From: Marinobacter alexandrii
GTDB taxonomy: Bacteria; Pseudomonadota; Gammaproteobacteria; Pseudomonadales; Oleiphilaceae
Reading direction: 5' to 3'
Length of the DNA stretch: 64,000 bases
NCBI RefSeq assembly: GCF_005871205.1
Contig: NZ_SWKM01000012.1
Coordinates: 124,001-188,000, forward strand
Position 1 is the stretch's first letter. Every line of letters starts with the position of its first letter. This document shows positions 42,709 to 50,769 of the stretch, in pieces. A program made the translations under genes and the position numbers. The notes under the pieces are model-generated. The model saw nothing but the letters and a program-made list of their open reading frames with translations. It did no database searches and had not been told where the DNA came from.

Positions 42709-42724
42709 TGGCACAGGATACGCA
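42709..42724 (+). promoter_or_regulatory. Sigma-54 promoter of the 3HB-oligomer hydrolase gene
   Basis: TGGCACAGGATACGCA: the –24 GG and –12 GC are 12 bases apart as required, and the –24 element TGGCAC is perfect. The –12 element is ACGCA rather than TTGCA. It lies 68 bases before the start codon at 42792. Confidence 0.7.
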
Positions 42725-42791
42725 TAACCCTTGTTGGGCTGGAGCCCACGGGCATGACCCGTTCGTTAACAACAACAAACAAGGAACGACA

Positions 42792-44897
42792 ATGAAACGA
42801 ATCCTGCTGGGCATCGTGCTCGGTGCCTCCGTGTTTGCCTCTAGTGCCTGGGCCAAAGGCTACTTCCCGTTCAACACCTTGCCCAGATTTATTCAGGGTG
42901 ACGTTGAGCAGACCTCTTTCGATGGTGTCACCGATGACCTGCTCACCGCCGGTCTCGGCGCATCCGGGCTGGCCGGACCCGCGCCGGCATTCGATGATCC
43001 GCTGGCACCGACACCGGCGGAACTGCGCCGATTGGCCATTTACAACAACTACCGGGCCCTGGTGGATACCGCCCCTGGTGGTGGCTACGGGGTGTTTTTT
43101 GGCCCCGGTGTCGATGCCGCCGGTGAGGGGTTGATTGCCGGTGACGAATACCGCGCCTTCATGAAAGTTCGCGGCACCGATGTGCCCGTGACGGTGATGG
43201 TTCAGGTACCGGCCAGTTTTGATCCGCGCAACGCCTGCATGATCACCGCACCGTCGTCCGGGTCCCGGGGTATCTATGGCGCCATTGGCACCGCCGGTGA
43301 GTGGGGCCTGAAAAAGGGTTGTGCCGTGGTCTACACCGACAAGGGCACCGGCACCGGCTCTCATAACCTGGAGACCAACGCGGCCCAGCAATTGAATGGC
43401 ACCCTGACCGAGACCGGGCAGCCGGTGCAGTTCCGGGCCGATCTGTCCGATTCGGCGCGGGCGGATTTCAGCGCCCTCTGGCCCGACCGGATGGCGTTCA
43501 AGCACGCCCACTCCAAAGCCAATCCGGAAGAGCGCTGGGGGCTACACGTGCTCCAGTCCATCCGCTTCGGCTTCTACGTGCTGAATGAAAAATTTGGCCG
43601 CCCGCTGCGTAACGGCAAAACCCTGATTACCCTCAAACCGAGAAACACCCTGGTGATTGCCTCCAGTGTCTCCAACGGTGGCGGTGCTTCGGTGCGTGCC
43701 GCAGAACAGGACTGGTGGGGCCTCATTGATGGCGTTGCGGTGTCCGAGCCCAATGTGAACCCGCAGGTGGATCGGCGCTTCACCATTCGCCAGGGTGACG
43801 GGCCGGTGATCACCGAACACAGCCGCAGCCTGCTGGACTACACCACCGCCCTGGCGGTGTACCAGGGTTGTGCCAACCAGGCACCGGCGGTCCGCGATAG
43901 CGCTCCCTTGAACGCGGTGTTCAACCCGCCGGGCATTGGCGAGAACATCTGCCATGCCCTGGCGAACAAAGGCCTGGTCTCGGGCGCCACCCTGGACGAG
44001 CGTGCCACCGATGCGTTGCGGATTCTCAACGAGGACTTTGGCATTCAGCCGGAGCAGAACCTGTTGGCACCGGTGCACTTTGGTCTCGCGGTAGCCCAGG
44101 GAATTTCCATGACCTACGCCAATGCCTACGCCCGGGCCGGGGTTGAGGACCGGCTCTGTGATCTCAGCCTGGCCGCGACCGATGTCGCCGGTGCGGTGAC
44201 ACCGCTGGCGCCGGCCACAGAAGCGGCGCTGTTCTCCGTCAGTAACGGTATTCCGCCAACCGCCGGGGTGAATCTGGTTTACGACGGAGCAGCGGGACAA
44301 CCCACCAACCTGGCGGTCAGCGCCTCCCCCAGTTCCAGTCAGCAGGACTATGGCCTGGATGCCCTGCTGTGTCTGCGCAGCCTTGCCGAGGGCCGTGACG
44401 CCGTTACCGGCAGTGAACTGGGCGGCGACGCTGGCGCGCAGGCCGATGCCATTGCCAAGGGTATTGCCCGGGTTCGGGCCTCTGGCAACCTGCGCCGTAA
44501 ACCCGCGGTGTTCGTCACCGGCCGTGCCGATGCCATCCTGCCTATCAACCACACGTCACGGCCGTACGTGGGCCTGAACCAGAAGGTTGAGGGCCGCCGG
44601 AGTAACCTGCGCTACTACGAGATCCTGAATGCCCATCATCTGGATGTGCTGAATGGCTTCCCTGGTTTCGCCGACCGCTACGTGCCCTTGCATCACTACT
44701 ACTTCCAGGCTTTGGATCTGGTGTGGGCGAAGCTGAAGTACCGTCAGCCCCTGCCTCCGAGCCAGGTGGTTCGAACCCAGCCCCGCGGTGACATCGGCAC
44801 ACCGCTGTCCGAGCTGAACTTACCGGCCATTAACCCGGATCCGGCTGATTCCGATCGCATCCAGTTTGTGGGCAACCAGCTGCGGATCCCGGATTAA
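42792..44897 (+). CDS. D-(–)-3-hydroxybutyrate oligomer hydrolase
   Basis: 701 residues with a Sec signal (cleaved near SSAWA-KG). The family segments [35 protein letters not shown] and the nucleophile region [12 protein letters not shown] (Ser294) are present. It splits short 3-hydroxybutyrate oligomers, released from polyhydroxybutyrate by depolymerases, to monomers, here outside the cytoplasm. The ATG at 42792 follows AAGGAAC and begins the signal peptide. Monomers can then be taken up by the TRAP system downstream. A sigma-54 promoter and two operators precede it. Confidence 0.93.
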   Translation: MKRILLGIVLGASVFASSAWAKGYFPFNTLPRFIQGDVEQTSFDGVTDDLLTAGLGASGLAGPAPAFDDPLAPTPAELRRLAIYNNYRALVDTAPGGGYGVFFGPGVDAAGEGLIAGDEYRAFMKVRGTDVPVTVMVQVPASFDPRNACMITAPSSGSRGIYGAIGTAGEWGLKKGCAVVYTDKGTGTGSHNLETNAAQQLNGTLTETGQPVQFRADLSDSARADFSALWPDRMAFKHAHSKANPEERWGLHVLQSIRFGFYVLNEKFGRPLRNGKTLITLKPRNTLVIASSVSNGGGASVRAAEQDWWGLIDGVAVSEPNVNPQVDRRFTIRQGDGPVITEHSRSLLDYTTALAVYQGCANQAPAVRDSAPLNAVFNPPGIGENICHALANKGLVSGATLDERATDALRILNEDFGIQPEQNLLAPVHFGLAVAQGISMTYANAYARAGVEDRLCDLSLAATDVAGAVTPLAPATEAALFSVSNGIPPTAGVNLVYDGAAGQPTNLAVSASPSSSQQDYGLDALLCLRSLAEGRDAVTGSELGGDAGAQADAIAKGIARVRASGNLRRKPAVFVTGRADAILPINHTSRPYVGLNQKVEGRRSNLRYYEILNAHHLDVLNGFPGFADRYVPLHHYYFQALDLVWAKLKYRQPLPPSQVVRTQPRGDIGTPLSELNLPAINPDPADSDRIQFVGNQLRIPD

Positions 44898-44907
44898 ACC
44901 GGCGCTC

Positions 44908-44935
44908 AGCCGCTCCGGCTGGTTTCGGAGCGGCT
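44908..44935. terminator. Hairpin after the oligomer hydrolase gene
   Basis: AGCCGCTCCG-gctggttt-CGGAGCGGCT: ten perfect pairs with an eight-base loop, followed by TAGTTTG. It lies 10 bases after the hydrolase stop; the T-run is short. Probably an intrinsic terminator that separates the hydrolase from the regulator gene. Confidence 0.65.
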
Positions 44936-45010
44936 TAGTTTGCCCCCACCGAAGGGGCCCCATATACTTCCTGATTGCATCCGGGCCGCCGGATGCTGGG
45001 GTTTTTCACG

Positions 45011-46459
45011 ATGAATGACATTCAAGCCGGTGATGGTGCGCGGTACATGACAGAGCTGTTTTCTGAAAAGAACAAAAACGGACTGACCCGTGACCTGATT
45101 GAAGCCCTGTTCCCGATGTTCGAGGAAGCCAGCGCCGGTGCCATTGCGGTGGACGGTGAAAGTCGCATCACCTGGATCAACAGCAGTTATTCGCACCTGC
45201 TTGGCCTGGGCGATCCGGCCCGGGTGATCGGCAAGCCGGTACGCCAACTGATCCCGCATACCCGGATGCCGGAGGTGGTTGAGTCGGGTAAGCCGTTGCT
45301 GCTCGATATCATGGAGCACAACCAGCAGCAGCTGGTGGTGACCCGACTGCCTTATTACGACGAATCTGGCCGCATTGTGGGTGCGGTGGCGTTTGTGTTG
45401 TATGACGACTTGCAGCCCCTGACCCCACTGGTTTCCAAATACCGCCGCCTGCACCAGGATCTGGCCGCCGCCCGCAAGGCATTGGCCAAGAAGGTGCGTG
45501 GTACCCGCTACAGCCTGGGTGATTTTGTCGGCGCCAGTCCCGCGGCCCTGGAGGTCAAGCGCCGGGCCCGTCTGGCTGCTGGTCGCGAGATGCCGGTACT
45601 GCTGTTGGGTGAAACCGGCACCGGCAAGGAAGTGTTGGCCCAAGCGATTCACACCGTGTCTGCCCGCGCCGATAAGCCCTTTGTCGGAGTCAACGTCGCT
45701 GCTATTCCGGACAATCTGCTGGAGGCGGAGTTTTTCGGGGTCGCCCCGGGCGCCTACACTGGGGCCGATCGCCGTACCCGGGACGGCAAGTTTCAGCTCG
45801 CTAATGGCGGCACCCTGTTCCTGGATGAGGTCGGTGACATGCCCCTGCCGCTGCAGGCCAAGTTGCTGCGCGCCCTGCAGGAAGGCGAGATCGAGCCCCT
45901 GGGCTCGAACAAGGTCGAGCGGGTGGATGTGCGGGTCATCGCCGCCACCAGCCGCAATCTGGAAGCGATGATTGCCGAGGGCAGCTTTCGCTCGGATCTG
46001 TACTACCGGCTCAATGTGCTGGAGATCCCGATTCCGCCGCTGCGGGACCGGTTGGCCGATCTGGGCGTGCTGTGCGAGGCGCTGTTAGGCGAGATCTGCG
46101 AAGGCCTTGAATTTCGCGGCGAGATCACCGACGCCGGCGTGTCGGCCCTGGGTAGCTATGACTGGCCGGGCAACATCCGGGAACTGCGCAATGTCCTGGA
46201 ACGGGCCATGACCATGGGCGAAGAAGGCGGAATACTGGACGCCGATGCGGTGTTCAAGGTGCTTCCCCGTAGCAGCGCCCGGCCGATTTCTTCCCTGACC
46301 CCCCAACCGGTGCGCCCGCTGGCCCAAACATTGGCAGACGCCGAAGCCCAGGCCATCGAAGAGGCGTTGGTGGCCAGCCGTGGCAATCGCACGCGTGCTG
46401 CTAAATTGCTGGGAATCTCCCGGTCAGTGCTGTACGAAAAGCTGGCGAAGCTGTCCTGA
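45011..46459 (+). CDS. Sigma-54-dependent transcriptional activator with PAS domain (HbcR-like)
   Basis: 482 residues: N-terminal PAS domain (about 30–140: EASAGAIAVDGESRITWINSSYS), AAA+ ATPase with Walker A GETGTGKE (200–207), and a Fis-type helix-turn-helix at the end (AIEEALVASRGNRTRAAKLLGISRSV). The sigma-54 contact loop is GAYTGA at 247–252 instead of GAFTGA. HbcR in Pseudomonas activates 3-hydroxybutyrate catabolism with sigma-54; the neighbours here make the same role likely. Operator sites lie before both the hydrolase and TRAP genes, and one overlaps this gene's own stop. The start could also be 44993 or 45047. Confidence 0.88.
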   Translation: MNDIQAGDGARYMTELFSEKNKNGLTRDLIEALFPMFEEASAGAIAVDGESRITWINSSYSHLLGLGDPARVIGKPVRQLIPHTRMPEVVESGKPLLLDIMEHNQQQLVVTRLPYYDESGRIVGAVAFVLYDDLQPLTPLVSKYRRLHQDLAAARKALAKKVRGTRYSLGDFVGASPAALEVKRRARLAAGREMPVLLLGETGTGKEVLAQAIHTVSARADKPFVGVNVAAIPDNLLEAEFFGVAPGAYTGADRRTRDGKFQLANGGTLFLDEVGDMPLPLQAKLLRALQEGEIEPLGSNKVERVDVRVIAATSRNLEAMIAEGSFRSDLYYRLNVLEIPIPPLRDRLADLGVLCEALLGEICEGLEFRGEITDAGVSALGSYDWPGNIRELRNVLERAMTMGEEGGILDADAVFKVLPRSSARPISSLTPQPVRPLAQTLADAEAQAIEEALVASRGNRTRAAKLLGISRSVLYEKLAKLS

Positions 46460-46469
46460 TTTCCGGACA
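46452..46469. promoter_or_regulatory. Operator of the 3-hydroxybutyrate regulon, TRAP site 1 (overlaps the activator stop)
   Basis: TGTCCTGATTTCCGGACA matches TGTCCGG-N4-CCGGACA at 13 of 14 defined bases. Its TGA is the stop codon of the activator gene. Site 2 is centred 20 bases away, two helix turns. Confidence 0.6.
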
Positions 46470-46471
46470 TG

Positions 46472-46489
46472 TGTCCCGACATCCGTACA
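46472..46489. promoter_or_regulatory. Operator of the 3-hydroxybutyrate regulon, TRAP site 2
   Basis: TGTCCCGACATCCGTACA matches at 12 of 14 defined bases. It lies between sites 1 and 3, on the same helix face as site 1. Confidence 0.5.
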
Positions 46490-46510
46490 AACCCCTACGA
46501 CTGATGTCTA

Positions 46511-46536
46511 ATTTTGTCCGGTTTTCCGGACAAAAT
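46511..46536. promoter_or_regulatory. Operator of the 3-hydroxybutyrate regulon, TRAP site 3 (perfect palindrome)
   Basis: An 11-base perfect inverted repeat, ATTTTGTCCGG, four T residues, CCGGACAAAAT. It is the best site in the region. Its centre is 75 bases before the –24 element of the TRAP promoter. Confidence 0.75.
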
Positions 46537-46597
46537 CATCCCGAACAATTTCCCCATATCGAAGTTAACTATCTGAAAAATATAATAAATTAGCCTT

Positions 46598-46613
46598 TGG
46601 CATGTTGTCTGCA
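46598..46613 (+). promoter_or_regulatory. Sigma-54 promoter of the TRAP–bdh–acs operon
   Basis: TGGCATGTTGTCTGCA, with GG and GC 12 bases apart, close to the TGGCAC-N5-TTGCA consensus. A perfect hairpin-forming repeat TGACGT-gcagg-ACGTCA (46619–46635) covers the expected start of transcription. The leader is about 165 bases and has a further hairpin, CCTG-t-CCGGG/CCCGG-CAGG (46731–46755), before the ribosome site. Confidence 0.72.
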
Positions 46614-46788
46614 AAGGCTGACGTGCAGGACGTCAGAACAACGCAGAAAACAAGATTGACGCCTTTCGTTGGACCCCAAATTACCCGTGTCCGTCTGTTT
46701 CCTGCGATGTCTGGCTATACTCAGACTAGGCCTGTCCGGGGTTATACCCGGCAGGCCAGCCAAAATAACAATGCTAGGAGACTTGCCA

Positions 46789-47841
46789 ATGAAACTCTTG
46801 AAGGCCATCACCGGGATCGCCGGTGCGATTGCCCTGACGACGGGTTCCGCGGTAGCAGACGATCTACGATGGAAGATGCCTGTTGCCTTCGCCACCAACC
46901 TGCCCGGTCTCGGTTCACCGGCTGCCTGGGTTGCCGATAATCTCACCACCGCTTCAGACGGCAGCATTCAGGTTCGCGTTTATGAGCCAGGCAAGCTGGT
47001 TCCTCCCTTCGACATTCTGCAATCGGTTTCTGACGGCAAAGTCTCAGCCGGTTACACCTGGATCGGCTACGATCAGGGCAAAGTCCCTGCGATTCCTCTG
47101 TTCGCCGCTGTCCCCTTTGGCATGAAGCCCTGGGCGTATATTGGCTGGTATTACTACGGTGGCGGCCATGAAATGCTGCAGGAAACCTACGCCAACAAGG
47201 GCTTCAAGGTGCATGCACAGCTTTGCGGCATTATCGGGCCCGAAACAGCAGGCTGGTATTCCAAGCCCATCGAATCGCTTGAGGATTATCAAGGCTTGAA
47301 GATTCGCTTCGCGGGTCTGGGTGGCAAGGTACTCGAGAAACTGGGCGCTTCCGTCACCATGATGCCCGGCGGCGAACTCTACCAGGCCCTGGAAAAAGGC
47401 ACGATTGATGCCACTGAGTTCTCGATGCCCGCCATCGACCAGATTCTGGGCTTCAATCAGGTAGTCAAGTACAACCTGTTCCCGGGCTGGCACCAGCAGT
47501 TCACCGCTCAGTACATGCTGATCAACCAGGATGAGTGGGCCAAGACTACCGATGCCCAGAAGGCACTGGTTGAAGCTTCCTGCACCGCCGCCACAACCCG
47601 CGGCCTGGCCGAAGGCGAGTACAAGAACGGTAAGGTTCTGGCCGAGTTCCAGGACAAGGGTGTTCAGGCTGACCAGATTCCCCGCGACGTTCTGCTCAAG
47701 CTGCGAGACGTGACTAATGAAGTGCTCGAAGAAGAAGCGTCCAAGGATGCTGACTTCAAGCGTGTTTACGAGAGTCAGCAGGAGTTCATGGAAACTTACA
47801 AGGTGTGGGATACCCGCGCCTATGTTCCAGCGGACCTTTAA
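46789..47841 (+). CDS. dctP: TRAP transporter periplasmic solute-binding protein (DctP family)
   Basis: 350 residues with a Sec signal ending AVAD-DL. TRAP binding-protein pattern: PGKLVPPFDILQSVSDGKVSAGYTW, then GLKIRFAGLGGKVLEKLGAS (the conserved arginine in KIRF pairs with the substrate carboxylate) and GGELYQALEKGTIDATEFS. It binds a carboxylic acid in the periplasm and passes it to DctQM. Its genes lead to 3-hydroxybutyrate dehydrogenase, so 3-hydroxybutyrate or a related hydroxy acid is the likely ligand. AGGAG is eight bases before the ATG. Confidence 0.93.
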   Translation: MKLLKAITGIAGAIALTTGSAVADDLRWKMPVAFATNLPGLGSPAAWVADNLTTASDGSIQVRVYEPGKLVPPFDILQSVSDGKVSAGYTWIGYDQGKVPAIPLFAAVPFGMKPWAYIGWYYYGGGHEMLQETYANKGFKVHAQLCGIIGPETAGWYSKPIESLEDYQGLKIRFAGLGGKVLEKLGASVTMMPGGELYQALEKGTIDATEFSMPAIDQILGFNQVVKYNLFPGWHQQFTAQYMLINQDEWAKTTDAQKALVEASCTAATTRGLAEGEYKNGKVLAEFQDKGVQADQIPRDVLLKLRDVTNEVLEEEASKDADFKRVYESQQEFMETYKVWDTRAYVPADL

Positions 47842-47857
47842 GGTTCGGGGCTGACCC

Positions 47858-47885
47858 AGAGCACCGGGCACATTTCCGGTGCTCT
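47858..47885 (+). terminator. Hairpin 1 between dctP and dctQ
   Basis: AGAGCACCGG/CCGGTGCTCT: ten perfect pairs with an eight-base loop, 16 bases after the dctP stop. No T-run follows. With hairpin 2 it probably shields dctP mRNA or lets only part of the transcripts continue. Confidence 0.55.
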
Positions 47886-47897
47886 CGCACATAGTCT

Positions 47898-47919
47898 GGA
47901 TGGCCCTACGGGGCCATCC
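47898..47919 (+). terminator. Hairpin 2 between dctP and dctQ (UACG tetraloop)
   Basis: GGATGGCCC-tacg-GGGCCATCC: nine perfect pairs closed by C(UACG)G, an exceptionally stable UNCG-type tetraloop, followed by TTGTTT. It looks like a partial terminator or mRNA end that leaves more dctP than dctQM message, as expected for a binding protein. Confidence 0.6.
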
Positions 47920-47957
47920 TTGTTTCACGGCAGGCTTTCTGAACGAGGAACTGTTGT

Positions 47958-48596
47958 ATGACAGTGTCTGATAAAGGCGCACCGCCCGATGTGCATGTAT
48001 CGGTGTCGGACGCCGGTCAATTTATTCATCATCACACCGAGTTTCCGACCACCTGGCTCAGCCAGTTTATGGATGGTGTGATTTCTGCGATAGGCAAGAG
48101 CGCTTCCTGGCTTTGGGTAGTGGTCACCGGTGTGATCATCTATGCAGTGGTGGGCCGCTACGCCTTTGGCGCCGGGTCGGTGACGCTGGAAGAAGTCCAG
48201 TGGCATCTCGCTGGTGCAGGTTGGCTGTTGGGCCTGGGCTATACCCTGGTAACCGATGATCATGTCAGGGTGGACGTTATCCATGAGCGCCTGTCTCTCA
48301 AAGGCCAGGCCTGGATTGAACTGCTTGGCTTGTTATTGCTGCTGTTACCGTTTCTGGGGCTGGCAGTTTACGAAATGATTCCTTACGCCTTCAGTTCCTG
48401 GGAACAGGGCGAGACCAGCCAGGCGCCTGCCGGGCTTCCCTACCGCTGGATTCTAAAGAGCATTCTGGCCGTGTCTTTTATTCTGCTGATTCTGGCTGCG
48501 TTATCCCGTCTGCTGAAGGTAACGGCTTTGCTGTTCGGTTTTCCAAAGCCAATCCGGATCGAGTCCGGGGACAATAAGAAAGAGGATGCGTCCTGA
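47958..48596 (+). CDS. dctQ: TRAP transporter small permease (DctQ family)
   Basis: 212 residues with four membrane helices, the normal DctQ topology, after a hydrophilic N-terminus of about 45 residues. EVQWHLAGAGWLLGLGYTLVTDDHVRVDVIHERLS holds the conserved DHVRVD signature. It pairs with DctM in the inner membrane. GAGGAAC precedes the ATG. The stop overlaps dctM as TGATG. Confidence 0.92.
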   Translation: MTVSDKGAPPDVHVSVSDAGQFIHHHTEFPTTWLSQFMDGVISAIGKSASWLWVVVTGVIIYAVVGRYAFGAGSVTLEEVQWHLAGAGWLLGLGYTLVTDDHVRVDVIHERLSLKGQAWIELLGLLLLLLPFLGLAVYEMIPYAFSSWEQGETSQAPAGLPYRWILKSILAVSFILLILAALSRLLKVTALLFGFPKPIRIESGDNKKEDAS

Positions 48597-49960
48597 TGGA
48601 GCTTGAAACCCTTTTTGTGATCGGCATGTTCCTGACGTTCGGGGCATTGTTGATGACCGGTTTTCCGGTTGCGTGGGTGTTGGGTGGCACCGCGGTTATC
48701 TGGACAGTCGTCGGTGTCATCGCCGTCGAGAATTTTGGTGCGAACCTGTGGTTTGATTATTCCTCCTCCATGGGGCTTGTGCCTGAGAGGATATGGAAGG
48801 TTGTCAACAGCGAGACCCTTGTTGCTCTGCCCATGTTTATCTTCATGGGCATCATGCTTGACCAGTCCGGAGTCGCGGAGCGACTGATGAACAGCATGGT
48901 CAAGCTGTTTGGAGCTGTTCGCGGCGGTTATGCGGTTACCGTCATTGTTATCGGCGTACTGTTGGCAGCGACCACAGGTATCATCGGTGCGTCCGTCGTG
49001 TTGCTTGGCATGCTGTCACTGCCGGTGATGATGGAAAACAAGTACGACAAGGGCTTTGCCGTGGGCACCGCCTGTGCCACCGGTACCCTGGGTATTTTGA
49101 TTCCGCCCTCCATCATGTTGGTGTTGATGGCCGACCGTCTGGCGGTTCCCGAAGCGTCAGTGGGCGATTTGTTCATGGGTGCGTTCTTCCCCGGTCTCAT
49201 GCTCGGTGCCATGTACGTAACTTACGCCATGGTTCGTCCCCTGCTGCAGCCGCACATGGCGCCGGTGCCTGAGGGCACGGAAAAAGTGACCTGGAGTATT
49301 GTCTGGGAAGTGGCAAAAGCCGTTGTGCCAACGGCTGCGCTGATTCTGGGCGTGCTCGGCTCTATCTTTGCCGGGATAGCAACGCCCACGGAGGCGTCCG
49401 GTGTTGGTGCTCTGGGCGCCCTGATACTGGCTTTGATGGCAGGTCGACTGAACATGAAGGTACTGAACTCCTCCATGCAGCAGACAACCCGCACGGCTGC
49501 ATTCATTTTTGCCATCTTCCTGGGTGCAACAGCCTTCTCTGTGGTGCTGCGAGGACTGGGCGGTGACCAGGTCATCGAGGATGCCCTGCTGGGTTTGCCT
49601 TTCGGCCCCTACGGCATTGTTCTTTCCATCCTGTTCGGTGTCTTTCTGCTCGGCTTCTTCCTGGATTGGGTGGAAATCACCCTGATCATTTTGCCCCTGG
49701 TAGCGCCCGTGGTGCAGCAGCTTGGCTTCGATCTGGTGTGGTTCACTATCCTGTTTGCGATGTGTCTGCAGACGTCGTTCCTGACCCCGCCGGTCGGCTT
49801 TGCCCTCTTCTACATCAAGGGCGTGGCGCCGCCGGAGATCAATGTGACCGATATCTACCGGGGCGTTATTCCGTTCATCATTATTCAGCTGGTTGGTCTG
49901 GCTATCGTATTCGTCGTGCCGGAAATCGCGACCTGGCTGCCAAGCGTGGCTTATGACTAA
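48596..49960 (+). CDS. dctM: TRAP transporter large permease (DctM family)
   Basis: 454 residues, about 11–13 membrane helices. DctM signatures: [37 protein letters not shown], and [18 protein letters not shown] near the C-terminus. It is the sodium-driven channel part of the TRAP transporter. It is translationally coupled to dctQ. The 3-hydroxybutyrate dehydrogenase gene follows after 13 bases. Confidence 0.95.
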   Translation: MELETLFVIGMFLTFGALLMTGFPVAWVLGGTAVIWTVVGVIAVENFGANLWFDYSSSMGLVPERIWKVVNSETLVALPMFIFMGIMLDQSGVAERLMNSMVKLFGAVRGGYAVTVIVIGVLLAATTGIIGASVVLLGMLSLPVMMENKYDKGFAVGTACATGTLGILIPPSIMLVLMADRLAVPEASVGDLFMGAFFPGLMLGAMYVTYAMVRPLLQPHMAPVPEGTEKVTWSIVWEVAKAVVPTAALILGVLGSIFAGIATPTEASGVGALGALILALMAGRLNMKVLNSSMQQTTRTAAFIFAIFLGATAFSVVLRGLGGDQVIEDALLGLPFGPYGIVLSILFGVFLLGFFLDWVEITLIILPLVAPVVQQLGFDLVWFTILFAMCLQTSFLTPPVGFALFYIKGVAPPEINVTDIYRGVIPFIIIQLVGLAIVFVVPEIATWLPSVAYD

Positions 49961-49973
49961 GGAGAAAACACCA

Positions 49974-50753
49974 ATGCGTTTGGAAAACCGGATTGCACTG
50001 ATCACCGGTGCCGGTCGTGGCATCGGCCGGGCCATCGCCGAGCACTATGGCCGCGAGGGTGCCCGTGTCGCGGTTGCTGACCTGACCCTGGAAACTGCCC
50101 AGGAGGCGGTCGACGCCATTGAACAGGCCGGCGGTACCGCCATGGCCCTGGCCATGGACGTCACCGACGAGCACGCGGTGGACGCCGGTGTGACCGCCAT
50201 TGTCGAGAAATGGGGCGGGCTGGACATCGCCCTGGCCAATGCCGGCATCCAGCACATCGATGCCGTGCACAAACTGTCATTTTCCGACTGGCGCAAGGTG
50301 ATGAACGTGCACCTGGACGGCGCCTTCCTGGTGACCCGAGCTGCGCTCAAGCAGATGTACGCCAGCGGTGGCGGCACCATGTTGTACATGGGCTCGGTCC
50401 ACTCCCTGGAAGCCTCGCCGTTGAAAGCGCCATACGTCGCGGCCAAGCACGGTATGCTGGGCCTGTGCCGGGCCGTAGCGAAGGAAGGTGCGGAACACGG
50501 GGTACGCAGTAACATCATTTGCCCTGGTTTTGTTCGCACCCCGCTGGTCGACAAGCAGATTCCCGAACAGGCCAAAGAACTGGGCATGTCTGAGGAAGAT
50601 GTCATCAGTAAGGTGATGCTGAAAAACACCGTGGATGGTGAGTTCACCACCGTGGAAGATGTTGCCGAGCTGGCCGTTCATCTGGCGGCGTTCCCGTCGG
50701 CCGCGCTGACCGGTCAGTCCATCGTGGTTAGCCACGGCTGGCACATGCAATAA
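49974..50753 (+). CDS. bdhA: 3-Hydroxybutyrate dehydrogenase
   Basis: 259 residues, a short-chain dehydrogenase. NAD motif TGAGRGIG at about 11–18, NAG at about 86, and the catalytic Ser/Tyr/Lys set GSVHS with Y154 and K158 in PYVAAKHG. It oxidises D-3-hydroxybutyrate to acetoacetate. The C-terminal SHGWHMQ ends as in known bdhA enzymes. GGAG lies eight bases before the ATG. It sits between the TRAP genes and acetoacetyl-CoA synthetase in one operon. Confidence 0.94.
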   Translation: MRLENRIALITGAGRGIGRAIAEHYGREGARVAVADLTLETAQEAVDAIEQAGGTAMALAMDVTDEHAVDAGVTAIVEKWGGLDIALANAGIQHIDAVHKLSFSDWRKVMNVHLDGAFLVTRAALKQMYASGGGTMLYMGSVHSLEASPLKAPYVAAKHGMLGLCRAVAKEGAEHGVRSNIICPGFVRTPLVDKQIPEQAKELGMSEEDVISKVMLKNTVDGEFTTVEDVAELAVHLAAFPSAALTGQSIVVSHGWHMQ

Positions 50754-50769
50754 GAGACAGGAGAGACGG

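Noticed and set aside
42462..43511. Open frame of about 349 codons on the minus strand before and over the 3HB-oligomer hydrolase
   Set aside because: It would cover the sigma-54 promoter, operators and signal peptide region of a clear gene; no domain seen.
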